Source: Promethearchaeota archaeon
GTDB lineage: Archaea; Asgardarchaeota; Lokiarchaeia; Sigyniarchaeales; SOKP01
Direction of reading: 5' to 3'
Assembly: GCA_008080765.1 (NCBI GenBank)
Contig: SHMU01000006.1
Location: 1 to 47,102 of the forward strand
Length of the DNA: 47,102 nt
The notes under the pieces were generated by a model. It was not told the DNA's origin. It saw nothing but the letters and a program-made list of their open reading frames with translations, and made no database searches. Positions 1 to 8,700 of the stretch are shown one piece after another. The position numbers were made by a program, and so were the translations under genes. Within the stretch, counting starts at the first letter, position 1. Every line of letters starts with the position of its first letter.

Positions 1-124
1 TTGCGCTGTCCTATAATTATCTCCCCGAGCGTGCTACAAAAAATTAAATAAAGAACTAAGATTTATGAAACATAGTCGAAAGAGTAATTTTCAATATAAA
101 GAAGAATAAAAATTTTAAGAGAAC
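1..124 (+). other. left-edge non-coding stretch, possible tail of a truncated ORF
   Basis: Frame 1 is open from the window edge and stops at TAA 49-51, giving the short tail LRCPIIISPSVLQKIK. The first ~37 nt are visibly less AT-rich than what follows, as expected for the end of a coding region, but 16 codons are too few to name a product. The rest (52-124) is AT-rich leader of the next gene, with no clear Shine-Dalgarno site before ATG 125 (weak AAGAGA). Confidence 0.25.
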
Positions 125-1294
125 ATGTCAGAATTTATAAATAGGGATTTTACATATTATCAGCTTCCAGATTTTGAAAAATTTAAAGAATTAATTAATA
201 TTTGTGCTTCTCATGATGAGTTATATAGATTAATTCCCTATCTTTTAAGAAATATGTTTGAAAATCTATTATTTTACATATTCAGAAAAGGTTTAAGTAA
301 TCGACATACTGAATGGTATTTTGATACAAAGAAAATAAGAAGAAGAGACTTTTATGTATTAATTGAACTCTTAAATATTTTAAGAAATGAACCTCAAATT
401 CTAAAATTTCACAATAACTCAATAACCGAAAAAACTATTGAATATTTGCATACAATAAGAGAAGATGGAAATAGTGAAGTACATAATATTATCACTCAAT
501 TAACTAAAGATTATTTACAAAAAAGAGAGGAAATGGTAAATAGGTTATTAGAAGGATTATTATCATTTTATAATGCAATGCCAAAAGATCCTACAATAAT
601 TACGGATACAGATATTCATACTAAGGTTAGTAATCTATTTTCTATACCCTATTCTATTCAAGAAACAAGAGAAATTATAAAGGAAATTGAATCAATGAAA
701 AAAGAAGAAATGAGTGATTTGATAATAGATTTAATTTCTGATTTTGAGAAATTAGAAGATGTAATCAAAAAAGCTATGGCAGAATTAATTCTAGTAGAAA
801 AACCTATACAATTTGCTCCAAGAGAAAAAGAATATCTTTTTGAATTTATAAAAATTGCAATTATATTAAATCAAGAAGATAAGAAAATGATATTAACTGA
901 AATTATTTATAGGAGGATTTTATCCAATCCTAATTATGTTTATTTTTGGGATTTCATTGATTTAATTCCTGAGTTATTGGAATTTGAAGACATTTATAGA
1001 TTTTTTAGTCAAAAGTATTTAGAAGAATTAATATCATGGTTTTGTGAGAGTACAAGTTATAGTGCTGCAGGAATATATTCAAAAATTTTATATGGTCTTA
1101 AAAAGGAAATAACTAAACCTGAAATAGAAAAAATCGTTGAATTTACTTTAAGGAATAGACAAATTTATGAGTCTGGAACGGCCAATAAATATTTAAAAGA
1201 TCTATTCCTTTTCCGTCAAGAGATCTTCCCTTTTAAGTATAATGAAAGATTAAAAAAATATAATATGAATATTGAGGATTGGCAAATGTTATAG
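125..1294 (+). CDS. DUF4145/HEPN-like domain protein, function unknown
   Basis: A 389-aa soluble protein with no signal peptide or membrane segment. Residues about 30-150 look like the HEPN-related DUF4145 fold: a helix with LRNMFENLLF (about 41-50), then the characteristic R-x2-GN-x3-H element IREDGNSEVH with R112, G115, N116 and H120. HEPN-like domains are often RNases or nucleic-acid-linked modules in conflict systems, but this GN-x3-H variant is also found in proteins of unknown role, so catalysis is not established. Residues 160-389 are helical, acidic and unrecognised. The gene converges on the PIN-domain gene, with about 50 bp between stop codons. The next in-track start upstream is absent and ATG 125 follows an AT-rich leader, so it is the natural start. 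Certain as a gene, moderate for the domain call. Confidence 0.8.
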   Translation: MSEFINRDFTYYQLPDFEKFKELINICASHDELYRLIPYLLRNMFENLLFYIFRKGLSNRHTEWYFDTKKIRRRDFYVLIELLNILRNEPQILKFHNNSITEKTIEYLHTIREDGNSEVHNIITQLTKDYLQKREEMVNRLLEGLLSFYNAMPKDPTIITDTDIHTKVSNLFSIPYSIQETREIIKEIESMKKEEMSDLIIDLISDFEKLEDVIKKAMAELILVEKPIQFAPREKEYLFEFIKIAIILNQEDKKMILTEIIYRRILSNPNYVYFWDFIDLIPELLEFEDIYRFFSQKYLEELISWFCESTSYSAAGIYSKILYGLKKEITKPEIEKIVEFTLRNRQIYESGTANKYLKDLFLFRQEIFPFKYNERLKKYNMNIEDWQML

Positions 1295-1344
1295 TTTCTA
1301 AGAGATAAAGTTTTTGTTAAGATTATTCAAAATAGTTTTTAATA

Positions 1345-2517
1345 TTATTTTAAATAAATTCGAAGTTTTTGATCTTTGATCCTTCGTGGTTCTTCATATG
1401 AAAAATGACAATAAAGAGTTATAACTTCTGTTTTCACATTTTCTGGAAGTTTCATTAAGATTGGCTGTAAATGCCCCTCCATTTGATGATGTAAACTTTT
1501 TATTCTATAGCCAAATTCCCATTTTATAGTATTTTTCTTTGTAGATTTTTTTTTTGGTTTTATATGAATTTCATCTGATTCTCTTATACTTGGAATATTA
1601 TAATTTAGAAGGTTCGCCATAAAAAAAAGAGGGCGATTTCTAGAGGGTTTTTCAGGTAGAGAAATATCTTCTGCAAATTTAAAATCAAAACCTTGTTCAA
1701 CTTCCAATGTGAAAAATACAAAAATATCTTGATAGGAATGATCTGAGTGATTTGATAATACGAAATAAATTTTTTTATATTTATTATATTCTTCTAACTT
1801 CTCATTATAATTCCGAATTTCTGTATTATATTCTTCAGCAGATTTTGTTGTTAAGTTAATTACATGTTCAAAATTAAACAGACTACTCTCATTTGTAGGA
1901 ACATAATCCATTAATTCTATTTCTTCATCTTTGATATTAATTTCTATATCAGAATATAACTTTGAATCTTTTTTATCTTTAAATAGCATTAATAAGTCGG
2001 GTAATTTCATAGGTTTAGTAGTTTCTTTTCTAAAAAACTCCGAAAAATCATCATCTGCAGGATCGATTACCTTAATATTATATTTCCTCAGTTTTAACTG
2101 AAATGTATAATCATTTGAAATTATTATAATTTCATACAAAGGATTTTCTTTCCTAAAAATCAATATTTCTACCAAAGTATTATCATCATTGATATTTCTA
2201 TCAAAGTTTTTTGCTTGCCTATCCGTTAAAATACTCCAGTCCGGAGATCTGTCAGGTAATTGCAAATAAACATTGTCTTGGAACTCTAATCCTTTCTTCT
2301 CGATTCTCTTGAATTTATTAATCGTATTTCTTGCTTTTTTTATACTATATTTTTTTTCATCTAATTCTTTCAATACTTGATGAGGAATTATAATTGAAAT
2401 CTTCGCTTCAAACTCATTTATAAGTTTAGACCAATTGATAGAACTAAAGCTTTTAAAATGAAGGAAGACATTAGTATCTAGGAAAATTGCTATTTTTTTT
2501 TCTAAATTTCTTTTCAT
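1345..2517 (-). CDS. PIN-domain nuclease-like protein with C-terminal beta domain
   Basis: A 390-aa cytosolic protein. Residues about 8-155 form a PIN domain with the four acidic positions in order: D14 in FLDTNVFLH, E51 in LKELDEKK, D111/D112 in NDDNTL and D136 in IISNDYTFQLKL. The last motif resembles the PhoH/YlaK-type (PIN_4) branch. These residues normally coordinate the Mg/Mn ions used for RNA cleavage, so an active RNase is likely. Residues 225-250 hold a short charged coiled coil (EEYNTEIRNYNEKLEEYNKYKK) and about 250-390 a beta-rich domain I do not recognise, ending in a basic tail. It lies 77 bp downstream of the HExxH gene on the same strand and is probably cotranscribed. It is much longer than a VapC toxin (about 130-150 aa), and no small antitoxin gene lies next to it, so a plain VapBC pair is unlikely. 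Confidence 0.85.
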   Translation of the reverse strand: MKRNLEKKIAIFLDTNVFLHFKSFSSINWSKLINEFEAKISIIIPHQVLKELDEKKYSIKKARNTINKFKRIEKKGLEFQDNVYLQLPDRSPDWSILTDRQAKNFDRNINDDNTLVEILIFRKENPLYEIIIISNDYTFQLKLRKYNIKVIDPADDDFSEFFRKETTKPMKLPDLLMLFKDKKDSKLYSDIEINIKDEEIELMDYVPTNESSLFNFEHVINLTTKSAEEYNTEIRNYNEKLEEYNKYKKIYFVLSNHSDHSYQDIFVFFTLEVEQGFDFKFAEDISLPEKPSRNRPLFFMANLLNYNIPSIRESDEIHIKPKKKSTKKNTIKWEFGYRIKSLHHQMEGHLQPILMKLPENVKTEVITLYCHFSYEEPRRIKDQKLRIYLK

Positions 2518-2594
2518 TTTTCTATAATTGATCTTATTTTATTTTAGGATTTAAGATTATATTTGAAATTTTAATTTTATTCAAAAAAATGATC

Positions 2595-3791
2595 TTAAAA
2601 AGATGAGAATAATTTTCCCAGCGAATCATACATTTTTACCATTTTATTTATAGACTCAAAAGGTTCTTGTATCATATTAAATATTTTAAGCCATCTCATA
2701 TTGAAGAGTATATTATAAGCATCCATTTGTTCTGCAATTTTAAAAATTGGAGAATTAATATTTAATGATTCAACCCAATTTGTTTCAAACGGTCTATAGA
2801 AATCTTCTATTTGGTTCATTATTTCAAAAATACTATACGGTTTTTTGATTCTTCTAAATGAGAGATTTACTATGCTCTGTTCAAGTTCTAATGTTTCAGC
2901 GATATAAGTAAAAAAATTAGAATAATAGAATGATCGAATTGTATCATAGGTATAGTTCTTTAGCTCTGAAATGTTCTCAATAACCCTAAATTGTCTATCT
3001 AATACTTTATTTTTTATCTGAATTAGCAATTCTCTCATTGGAGAATTAGGTATTTTCATAAGATATGCATTCCATCGCTTCTCAAATATGATAGATTTAA
3101 ATCTGTTATCTTGGAAAGCTCTATAACCTGCGAGAAAATAAAAAATATATTTAAACAAGAAATGTTGAATAAAATAAATTATTTTCATTTGCTTTTCAAA
3201 ACTAGGTATATTTTCTTCTAATATCTCTCTAATCTTTGTCTTATATTTATCATCTTCTCCTAAATAATCAAGACTATTCTTTGCTAATATATATAAGTTA
3301 ATTTTTCTATATCCTTTTAAATATAATTGAATGAGTTTATTAATTGCGTTGTATTCAGCAAAAAAATCATTCAAATGAGTTTCTAATAAATTTTTAATAT
3401 ATTTATTTGTATCAATATATACCCCTTCTTCTCCAAGAGATTGTATATGATCTGGTTTAGTCTCAAATGGATCTCGAAAATGATTAATTTCATGTAATAA
3501 TCCTTGAATGAATAAAGTTAAATCATTTAACCAGCACACATAGCATATACGTAGATCTCGGAATGTTTTTCCAGCAACAATTCTATTGAATCGTTCTTTA
3601 TCTTCATATCTTAGTTTTTCCTTCAATCTAGTATCTTTATAAAGCTCTTCTCCTAATATACCAAAATGGCAAAGATTAATTTCAAAATCAAAAGTGAATT
3701 GGAATTCGTTTATGAGAGTGTCAATTAATCCCCCTTTTTGTATCAAGAATTCCTTTTTTTTTCCTTGTTCTCTAATATAAATCTTATACAT
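2595..3791 (-). CDS. HExxH zincin-like protein, putative metallopeptidase
   Basis: A 398-aa protein without signal peptide. It contains a perfect HExxH motif, HEINH at residues 100-104, preceded by a hydrophobic helix (WLNDLTLFIQGLL), as in zinc-metallopeptidase active-site helices. About 42 residues later, NDFFAEYNA offers E146 as a plausible third zinc ligand. The rest (about 155-398) is mainly helical, rich in Lys, Ile and Phe, and unrecognised. The family is not identified: it could be a peptidase acting on a partner protein (as ImmA/IrrE-type zincins do on repressors) or a degenerate zincin. It is the first gene of a minus-strand pair with the PIN gene. A consensus TATA-like box lies about 95 bp upstream. 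Confident as a gene; the peptidase call rests on the motif spacing alone. Confidence 0.75.
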   Translation of the reverse strand: MYKIYIREQGKKKEFLIQKGGLIDTLINEFQFTFDFEINLCHFGILGEELYKDTRLKEKLRYEDKERFNRIVAGKTFRDLRICYVCWLNDLTLFIQGLLHEINHFRDPFETKPDHIQSLGEEGVYIDTNKYIKNLLETHLNDFFAEYNAINKLIQLYLKGYRKINLYILAKNSLDYLGEDDKYKTKIREILEENIPSFEKQMKIIYFIQHFLFKYIFYFLAGYRAFQDNRFKSIIFEKRWNAYLMKIPNSPMRELLIQIKNKVLDRQFRVIENISELKNYTYDTIRSFYYSNFFTYIAETLELEQSIVNLSFRRIKKPYSIFEIMNQIEDFYRPFETNWVESLNINSPIFKIAEQMDAYNILFNMRWLKIFNMIQEPFESINKMVKMYDSLGKLFSSF

Positions 3792-4189
3792 TTTTTCCTC
3801 GAAAACAAAATAAATTTTATAGCTTTAATTTCGACCCTCTTCCATTTTAAAATAAAGCTAATTATTTAATAAATGGAAAGATTAATATATAAGTCTTATG
3901 CATTTCCTTACTCAAATAGAAATCTTGATTATTATCTAATACACAATAATATATTATATTAAGGAATAATATTCGTTATTATCTAGTATTAAAAAAATTG
4001 TTGGATATAAAAATTAAATACATCAATTTCAAAAGTTAATTCGATCAAATGAAAAAATAGTAAACGGAAGAAAAAGATACGAAAGTTACTTGAATAATGA
4101 ATTTTCTTTTAATTTTTTAAGAAGAAGTGGACTTAAGCAGATATATTCCTAAAATAATGAAGAAAAAAAGAAAAGAGAGAATATCAAAA
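3792..4189. other. intergenic region, 398 bp
   Basis: AT-rich DNA between the HExxH gene start and the 3' end of the anchored surface-protein gene. Apart from the TATA-like box and an A-rich tract at 4157-4174, which would be a T-rich run-out for the minus-strand gene at 4190, I see no ORF, repeat or stable hairpin. Confidence 0.5.
3884..3893 (-). promoter_or_regulatory. candidate archaeal TATA box for the HExxH-PIN pair
   Basis: Read on the minus strand the sequence is ACTTATATAT, an exact match to the archaeal YTTATATA consensus. Transcription would start about 25 nt further on (near 3860), leaving a leader of about 70 nt. The region is AT-rich, so chance matches are common. Confidence 0.35.
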
Positions 4190-4948
4190 TTAACTTCTGC
4201 GTTTCACTATAAGGATAATAACTCCGACTATTATTGCAGCTCCCGCAATCCCCCCGCCAATTAATGAATAGGTTAGGACATCATTATTCTCTTCCCCTGC
4301 GGATTGACTCGCTAACAACAACTCCACGGGTAAGTCTGAAGAAGCTACTGGTGATCTGATAGAATCATCATAATAGGTTGTTAAGGGTACTAGCCACCAC
4401 ACACTAAATATTCTCATAGTCTCGCTTGAATTGAGAGCTAAAACGATTGTTGGAACGAGTAAAGTAATATTATCGTTGCCTACAACTACGATGTCTTCTA
4501 AATAATCATAACCAGAAAAGCCATCTTGCCATGTATTTGTTGTTTTATTCCAGTAATTTTCTCCTGAAGAATTGGTTTTTACCGGTTTTATACAGATTTT
4601 CGAATTATTTCGCACGAATTCAAAACGATAGCTAGGATAATCAATTGTATCTCGATAAAAAAAGCTTAAAGATAAATTTTGATTCATATCATCAATAATT
4701 CCTATTTCTGTTACAGAACGCCAAAACTCAAATGTCACATTTTGTCCTTGAACGGTCAGGCTTTTCAAATCGTAATATTCATTGGGAAAATCAGCATCAT
4801 CGGGATCGGAAATATGAATACTTGCGGATCGGATATCTTTTTCTGGAGGGTTTATCCAATGAGTAGCTTGTAATTGGATATTAGAAAGCAAAAGCAAGCC
4901 AATAGAGAAGAAACTAAATAGAAGTATAAATTTGCAAGACTTTCTCAT
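4190..4948 (-). CDS. small membrane-anchored surface protein, possible DOMON-like ectodomain
   Basis: A 252-aa exported protein. Residues 1-28 are a signal peptide (KFILLFSFFSIGLLLLSNIQL). The ectodomain (about 29-225) is beta-rich with several N-X-S/T sequons. Its start, with DPDDADFPNEYYDLKSLTVQ then VTFEFW, resembles the opening of DOMON-like ligand-binding sandwiches (DPxGD followed by DI/DL strand), but that is a weak match. Residues 226-248 (SLIGGGIAGAAIIVGVIILIV) are a transmembrane anchor, followed by the tail KRRS. On the minus strand a partial Shine-Dalgarno GTGAT sits just before ATG. The gene is divergent from the giant gene across a 774-bp gap, so the two may share regulation. 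A surface accessory or binding protein is the likely role; the ligand is unknown. Confidence 0.85.
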   Translation of the reverse strand: MRKSCKFILLFSFFSIGLLLLSNIQLQATHWINPPEKDIRSASIHISDPDDADFPNEYYDLKSLTVQGQNVTFEFWRSVTEIGIIDDMNQNLSLSFFYRDTIDYPSYRFEFVRNNSKICIKPVKTNSSGENYWNKTTNTWQDGFSGYDYLEDIVVVGNDNITLLVPTIVLALNSSETMRIFSVWWLVPLTTYYDDSIRSPVASSDLPVELLLASQSAGEENNDVLTYSLIGGGIAGAAIIVGVIILIVKRRS

Positions 4949-5612
4949 TTAAATCACATTTTTTTAGATTTTTAACTTATCTATTTAATTTTAATTTTTT
5001 TGGATTAGTCGAAAATTATGATACAATTTAATAGGATTACATTTAAAACTATCGTTTTTAGTATTCCGACATTTTTGATTAGGAAATGATTAGATCATAA
5101 ATCTGGACAAATTTATTTCAAACTACCATTGCGAAATAACTAATGTTGACTTGTGTGCGACTTGAAAATAAGACTATTTTGAAACCCTTTTTTACACACC
5201 TAAAAACATAAAATTATGTTTTAGACTTTTTAGCTGTTAAGCAATAAATAAATACTGTTAATGGAATTGCTCTTATCATGAACCATAATTAACTTAAGGA
5301 TAAATAATAGAATATTCATTTTGTGATAACCCTTAAATAGAAAAAAAGAGAAGTAAAATTATAGATTTAAAAATTATCCAAGAACAAACAATAGATTTTA
5401 GAGATTTTCATCTTAAAAGAAGGAAATAGAAAAAAATATCAATGTTTGCAAATCATTTCCATCACTGTATTAAAGAGTCTCTATTATAAGTCAGTTCAAT
5501 TTACATTTTTGATAAAAATAGGACATTTTGACATATCTTTGATTGATATTGAATATTTTTTTTTTAAATAAAAAGATCATTAAAATCTCTTATAAAAAAA
5601 TCTCAAAGGAAA
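4949..5612. other. long divergent intergenic region upstream of the giant gene
   Basis: About 660 bp of very AT-rich DNA between divergent genes. It holds an imperfect palindrome (5200-5224) and several homopolymeric A and T tracts, including T9-10 near 5556-5565, but no ORF above noise. Space for promoters of both the anchored protein (-) and the giant gene (+) must lie here; I cannot single out one TATA box among many AT-rich matches. Confidence 0.5.
5200..5224. promoter_or_regulatory. AT-rich inverted repeat, possible operator
   Basis: The arms AAAACATAA and TTATGTTTT are exact reverse complements separated by two A residues. With one extra A in the left arm the symmetry extends to CTA...TAG, giving about 11-bp arms. 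It lies between divergent genes, about 250 bp from one start and 500 bp from the other. It could bind a dimeric regulator, or be chance in AT-rich DNA. Confidence 0.3.
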
Positions 5613-5720
5613 ATGGAACCTATTAAAAAATTAGTTAATACTCAATGCTCTATTTCAAAATTTACTTTAATAGGTGATATTGGTTATTTTAAAAATCCAA
5701 AAAAAGAGGTAACTCAGTAA
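5613..5720 (+). CDS. possible 35-aa leader ORF directly upstream of the giant gene
   Basis: ATG 5613 opens a 35-codon frame (begins MEPIKKLVNT, ends KKEVTQ) that stops at TAA 5718-5720, two bases before the giant ORF's ATG. A purine-rich AAAGGA immediately precedes its start, though the spacing is short. The peptide has a balanced composition and no signal or membrane segment. The giant gene's own ribosome-binding sequence GAGGT lies inside the last codons of this frame, an arrangement that would couple translation of the two. It is too short for the ORF track and could be fortuitous: the frame upstream of ATG is open only to 5568. Confidence 0.35.
   Translation: MEPIKKLVNTQCSISKFTLIGDIGYFKNPKKEVTQ
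5706..5710 (+). promoter_or_regulatory. Shine-Dalgarno-like GAGGT of the giant gene
   Basis: GAGGT ends 12 nt before ATG 5723. It is the only good SD-like match close to this start and, with the signal peptide that begins at ATG 5723, it supports that codon as the true start. Confidence 0.5.
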
Positions 5721-5722
5721 TC

Positions 5723-8700
5723 ATGAATCGACTAATTAAAATCCCTATAATGATCATATTTTTATGCTTAATGCCTTTAATTGTTGGCATCCCAAATATT
5801 GAACGAATAGAACATCCAGAAATTGAATTTAGTTATGTTGATCCTGATTTACGGATGGGATTAGCAGGGTATGAATTTGATCCTGATGATATAGATATGC
5901 TCGAATTTGGTTCCTTTGAGGATACCATCGGAAGTAAAAAACTCACGATTAATGATATGTTCATATCAAAAGTTACTATTCCCTATTTGAAACGATTCCA
6001 ATTAGGTCATATGCTTTACTTCATTTATCCCGGAGATAATGTATTTTGTAATCTCCCATGGCACGAAATTGAAAATGAATATCGATTAGTAAGCAATTAT
6101 ATATTTGGACCTGTAGAAAATGAAACACTATATACCCAATTTAAGTTTAATGAATTAGATCTTATTCCTGGTAATTACACTTTAAAATCTTACTATAGTG
6201 TATTCAGATGTTTTCAATGGCAATTAAGTTATCCAAAAACTTTTAATCTTGAACTTCATAAAGATTCTTTTCATGTTATTCCGCACTTAAAATATGAAAA
6301 CTCTAGCATCACTCCTGGAATTGTGTATACTATTGATAATCTGGATGGATCTTTCACGGTTATATATCGGGGAAGGATTATCAATTCTGCGGGTGAAGGA
6401 GTATCTGGAAAAAGACTCAACTTATTCTTAGAACATTATAATGAATTCAATTCGATTGCTAATATTTCAACAGGACCTGAGGGATACTTCAATTATAATA
6501 AAACGGTATATGGTGCATTTGATGTCAATTCACTTGCCCGAATTACCTTTAACGGCGATTATTTATATAAACCATGGGATCATGTGGAATATGCTGGATT
6601 GGAATATTCAATAAACGGAGAAAGATTCTTTCCTGATATTGATCCAGAAGATGGAATACCCGACTGGCCGTTTGATTGGGATGATCTTCCTCATGAGGAT
6701 CATACGGAATATGAATGGTCTAAAGAAGAGCTTTCATTTCTTGCGGAATTTAATGAGACCGAAGGACAATATACTTATGATTCTATTAATAATCTTCAAG
6801 GGGTCTTACAAGATAATACATCATTTACAAATTATGGACGACATGATAATGGAATGCAATTTGGAGCTATGGGGGGTTCAATATATTTTGACGATATTTT
6901 AGATGAGATTTTAAATAATACAGACCAATTTACTGCAACTGCTTGGATTAAACCTTCTCAATTCAATCTTAATAAAAGTGAAAATGAGATTCAAAATACC
7001 TTTTTATCAAAAGAAGGAATTTTTGAAGTCGGATTTAATAAAAGCGGACTTCAAGTATTCTTAAATACTAATGATGGCGGTGACCTAGCGATGTACGGGA
7101 ATAACAATACCATTATCTTAAATGAGTTTCATTTCATCGCACTAAGATATGATAAAAACGATGTTGATGTGTATATTGATAATACATGGTATTACCATAC
7201 CTCAGCACCAATAGAGGAGCCATGGCTAAACGCTACAAATACTTCATCTAATGGAGGGGATCTAGTAATTGGTTCAGATGCTCATAATAAATCTTATTTC
7301 TCAGGGATTATTGATGAAGTCTCTATTTTTAATACTTCCCTATCAGATTTCGGAATTGAGTATTATAAAGGATTTGATGCCCTAAAAATAGAACCGCAAA
7401 TTCTAAAACCCGATGGAGAGGGGGACTGGACACCAATTGAAAATGAAGAATGCTTGAAAGAAGAAATATTGTTTAAGACATCCATTTTAACGGGAAATAC
7501 TTATATAGATGATGTTAGCTTTTATTTATCCGAAAGTTATCCAGATCTTACATCTCCCGAATTAGAAAATTGGACACTTATTAAGAAATTTGATAAAAAT
7601 CAAAGAGAATATCATTATTTGAAAGATTCTTTTGAACTTCCCGATGGAAATTATTTTCTAATTGTAAAAGCGACTGATATAGAAGGATATACCATATATA
7701 ATGTCGCTAAGAAAAACAGTCAACCTATTTCATTTAAAATTGAAAATATAAATAATTCAATTAATTTTAGTTATGTTGATATTAATGGGAGAATAAATCA
7801 CAATTCACAAATCAAATTATATGCGGAAAATCTTATTACTCCTTATATCAATTCCATAGATCTCTCTCTTACCTATCAGAATAATACTGATCACTTAACT
7901 AAAACTCCAATTCCCTATAGTATTATAAAAGAGAATTATAATCTAATAGAACTAAATTCTATTAGAGAATGGGTAGATAATAACTCGTTGCTTCCTGCTC
8001 ATTATGAAATTTCTCTTGGGGTAAATGTGAGTTTCTATTATCCTGAGTTTGATTCCTATTACAATTCTATATATTATCAATTAGAACCAATTACTCTCGA
8101 TATTAAACCTTCAGATGTATCAATACTCACGGGGGGTGATTATTCCTTGTCCTTTGGAACAATTTATGATGATAAAGATAATTCAATAATCACCTTTGGA
8201 GCACAATGTGATGAATCTGATTTCCATTCTATTGAAGTAAAATATAGATATAATACCACATCTAGTCAAGAGTGGATATCATATAAAACATTTAACCTCC
8301 AACAACCTTCTTCTCTTTTAAATGCAACTATAGATTTGTTTAGCATGAGAGATGACAGTATTAACCTTCAATTTGTCGTGTATGATAATTTGGGAAATGC
8401 TAAAGTTCTTCAAAATATTGATTATTTTCTTATAAAAGATATGAATAATCACGATTTCGATGTTGTGGGCATTAATGATGATATAATTTATGAGACCACT
8501 ACTTTAGGATTCATTGATCCTAATGTATGCATCCTCCCTTATGATAATGATATAGATAAATGTGTAATCTCTACTTCTTATGAAACTTTCGAGCTTACAA
8601 CGAAATATACTGAAGACGAATTTGTATATTTTTCAGATATAGATCCTTTAGAAGATTTTAAATTGGATTCATCTCTTTATAATATTCTTGGCTCCACTTT

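Noticed and set aside
4679-4873. 64-aa plus-strand ORF
   Set aside because: Lies entirely inside the signal-peptide and ectodomain coding part of the minus-strand gene at 4190-4948; a shadow frame.
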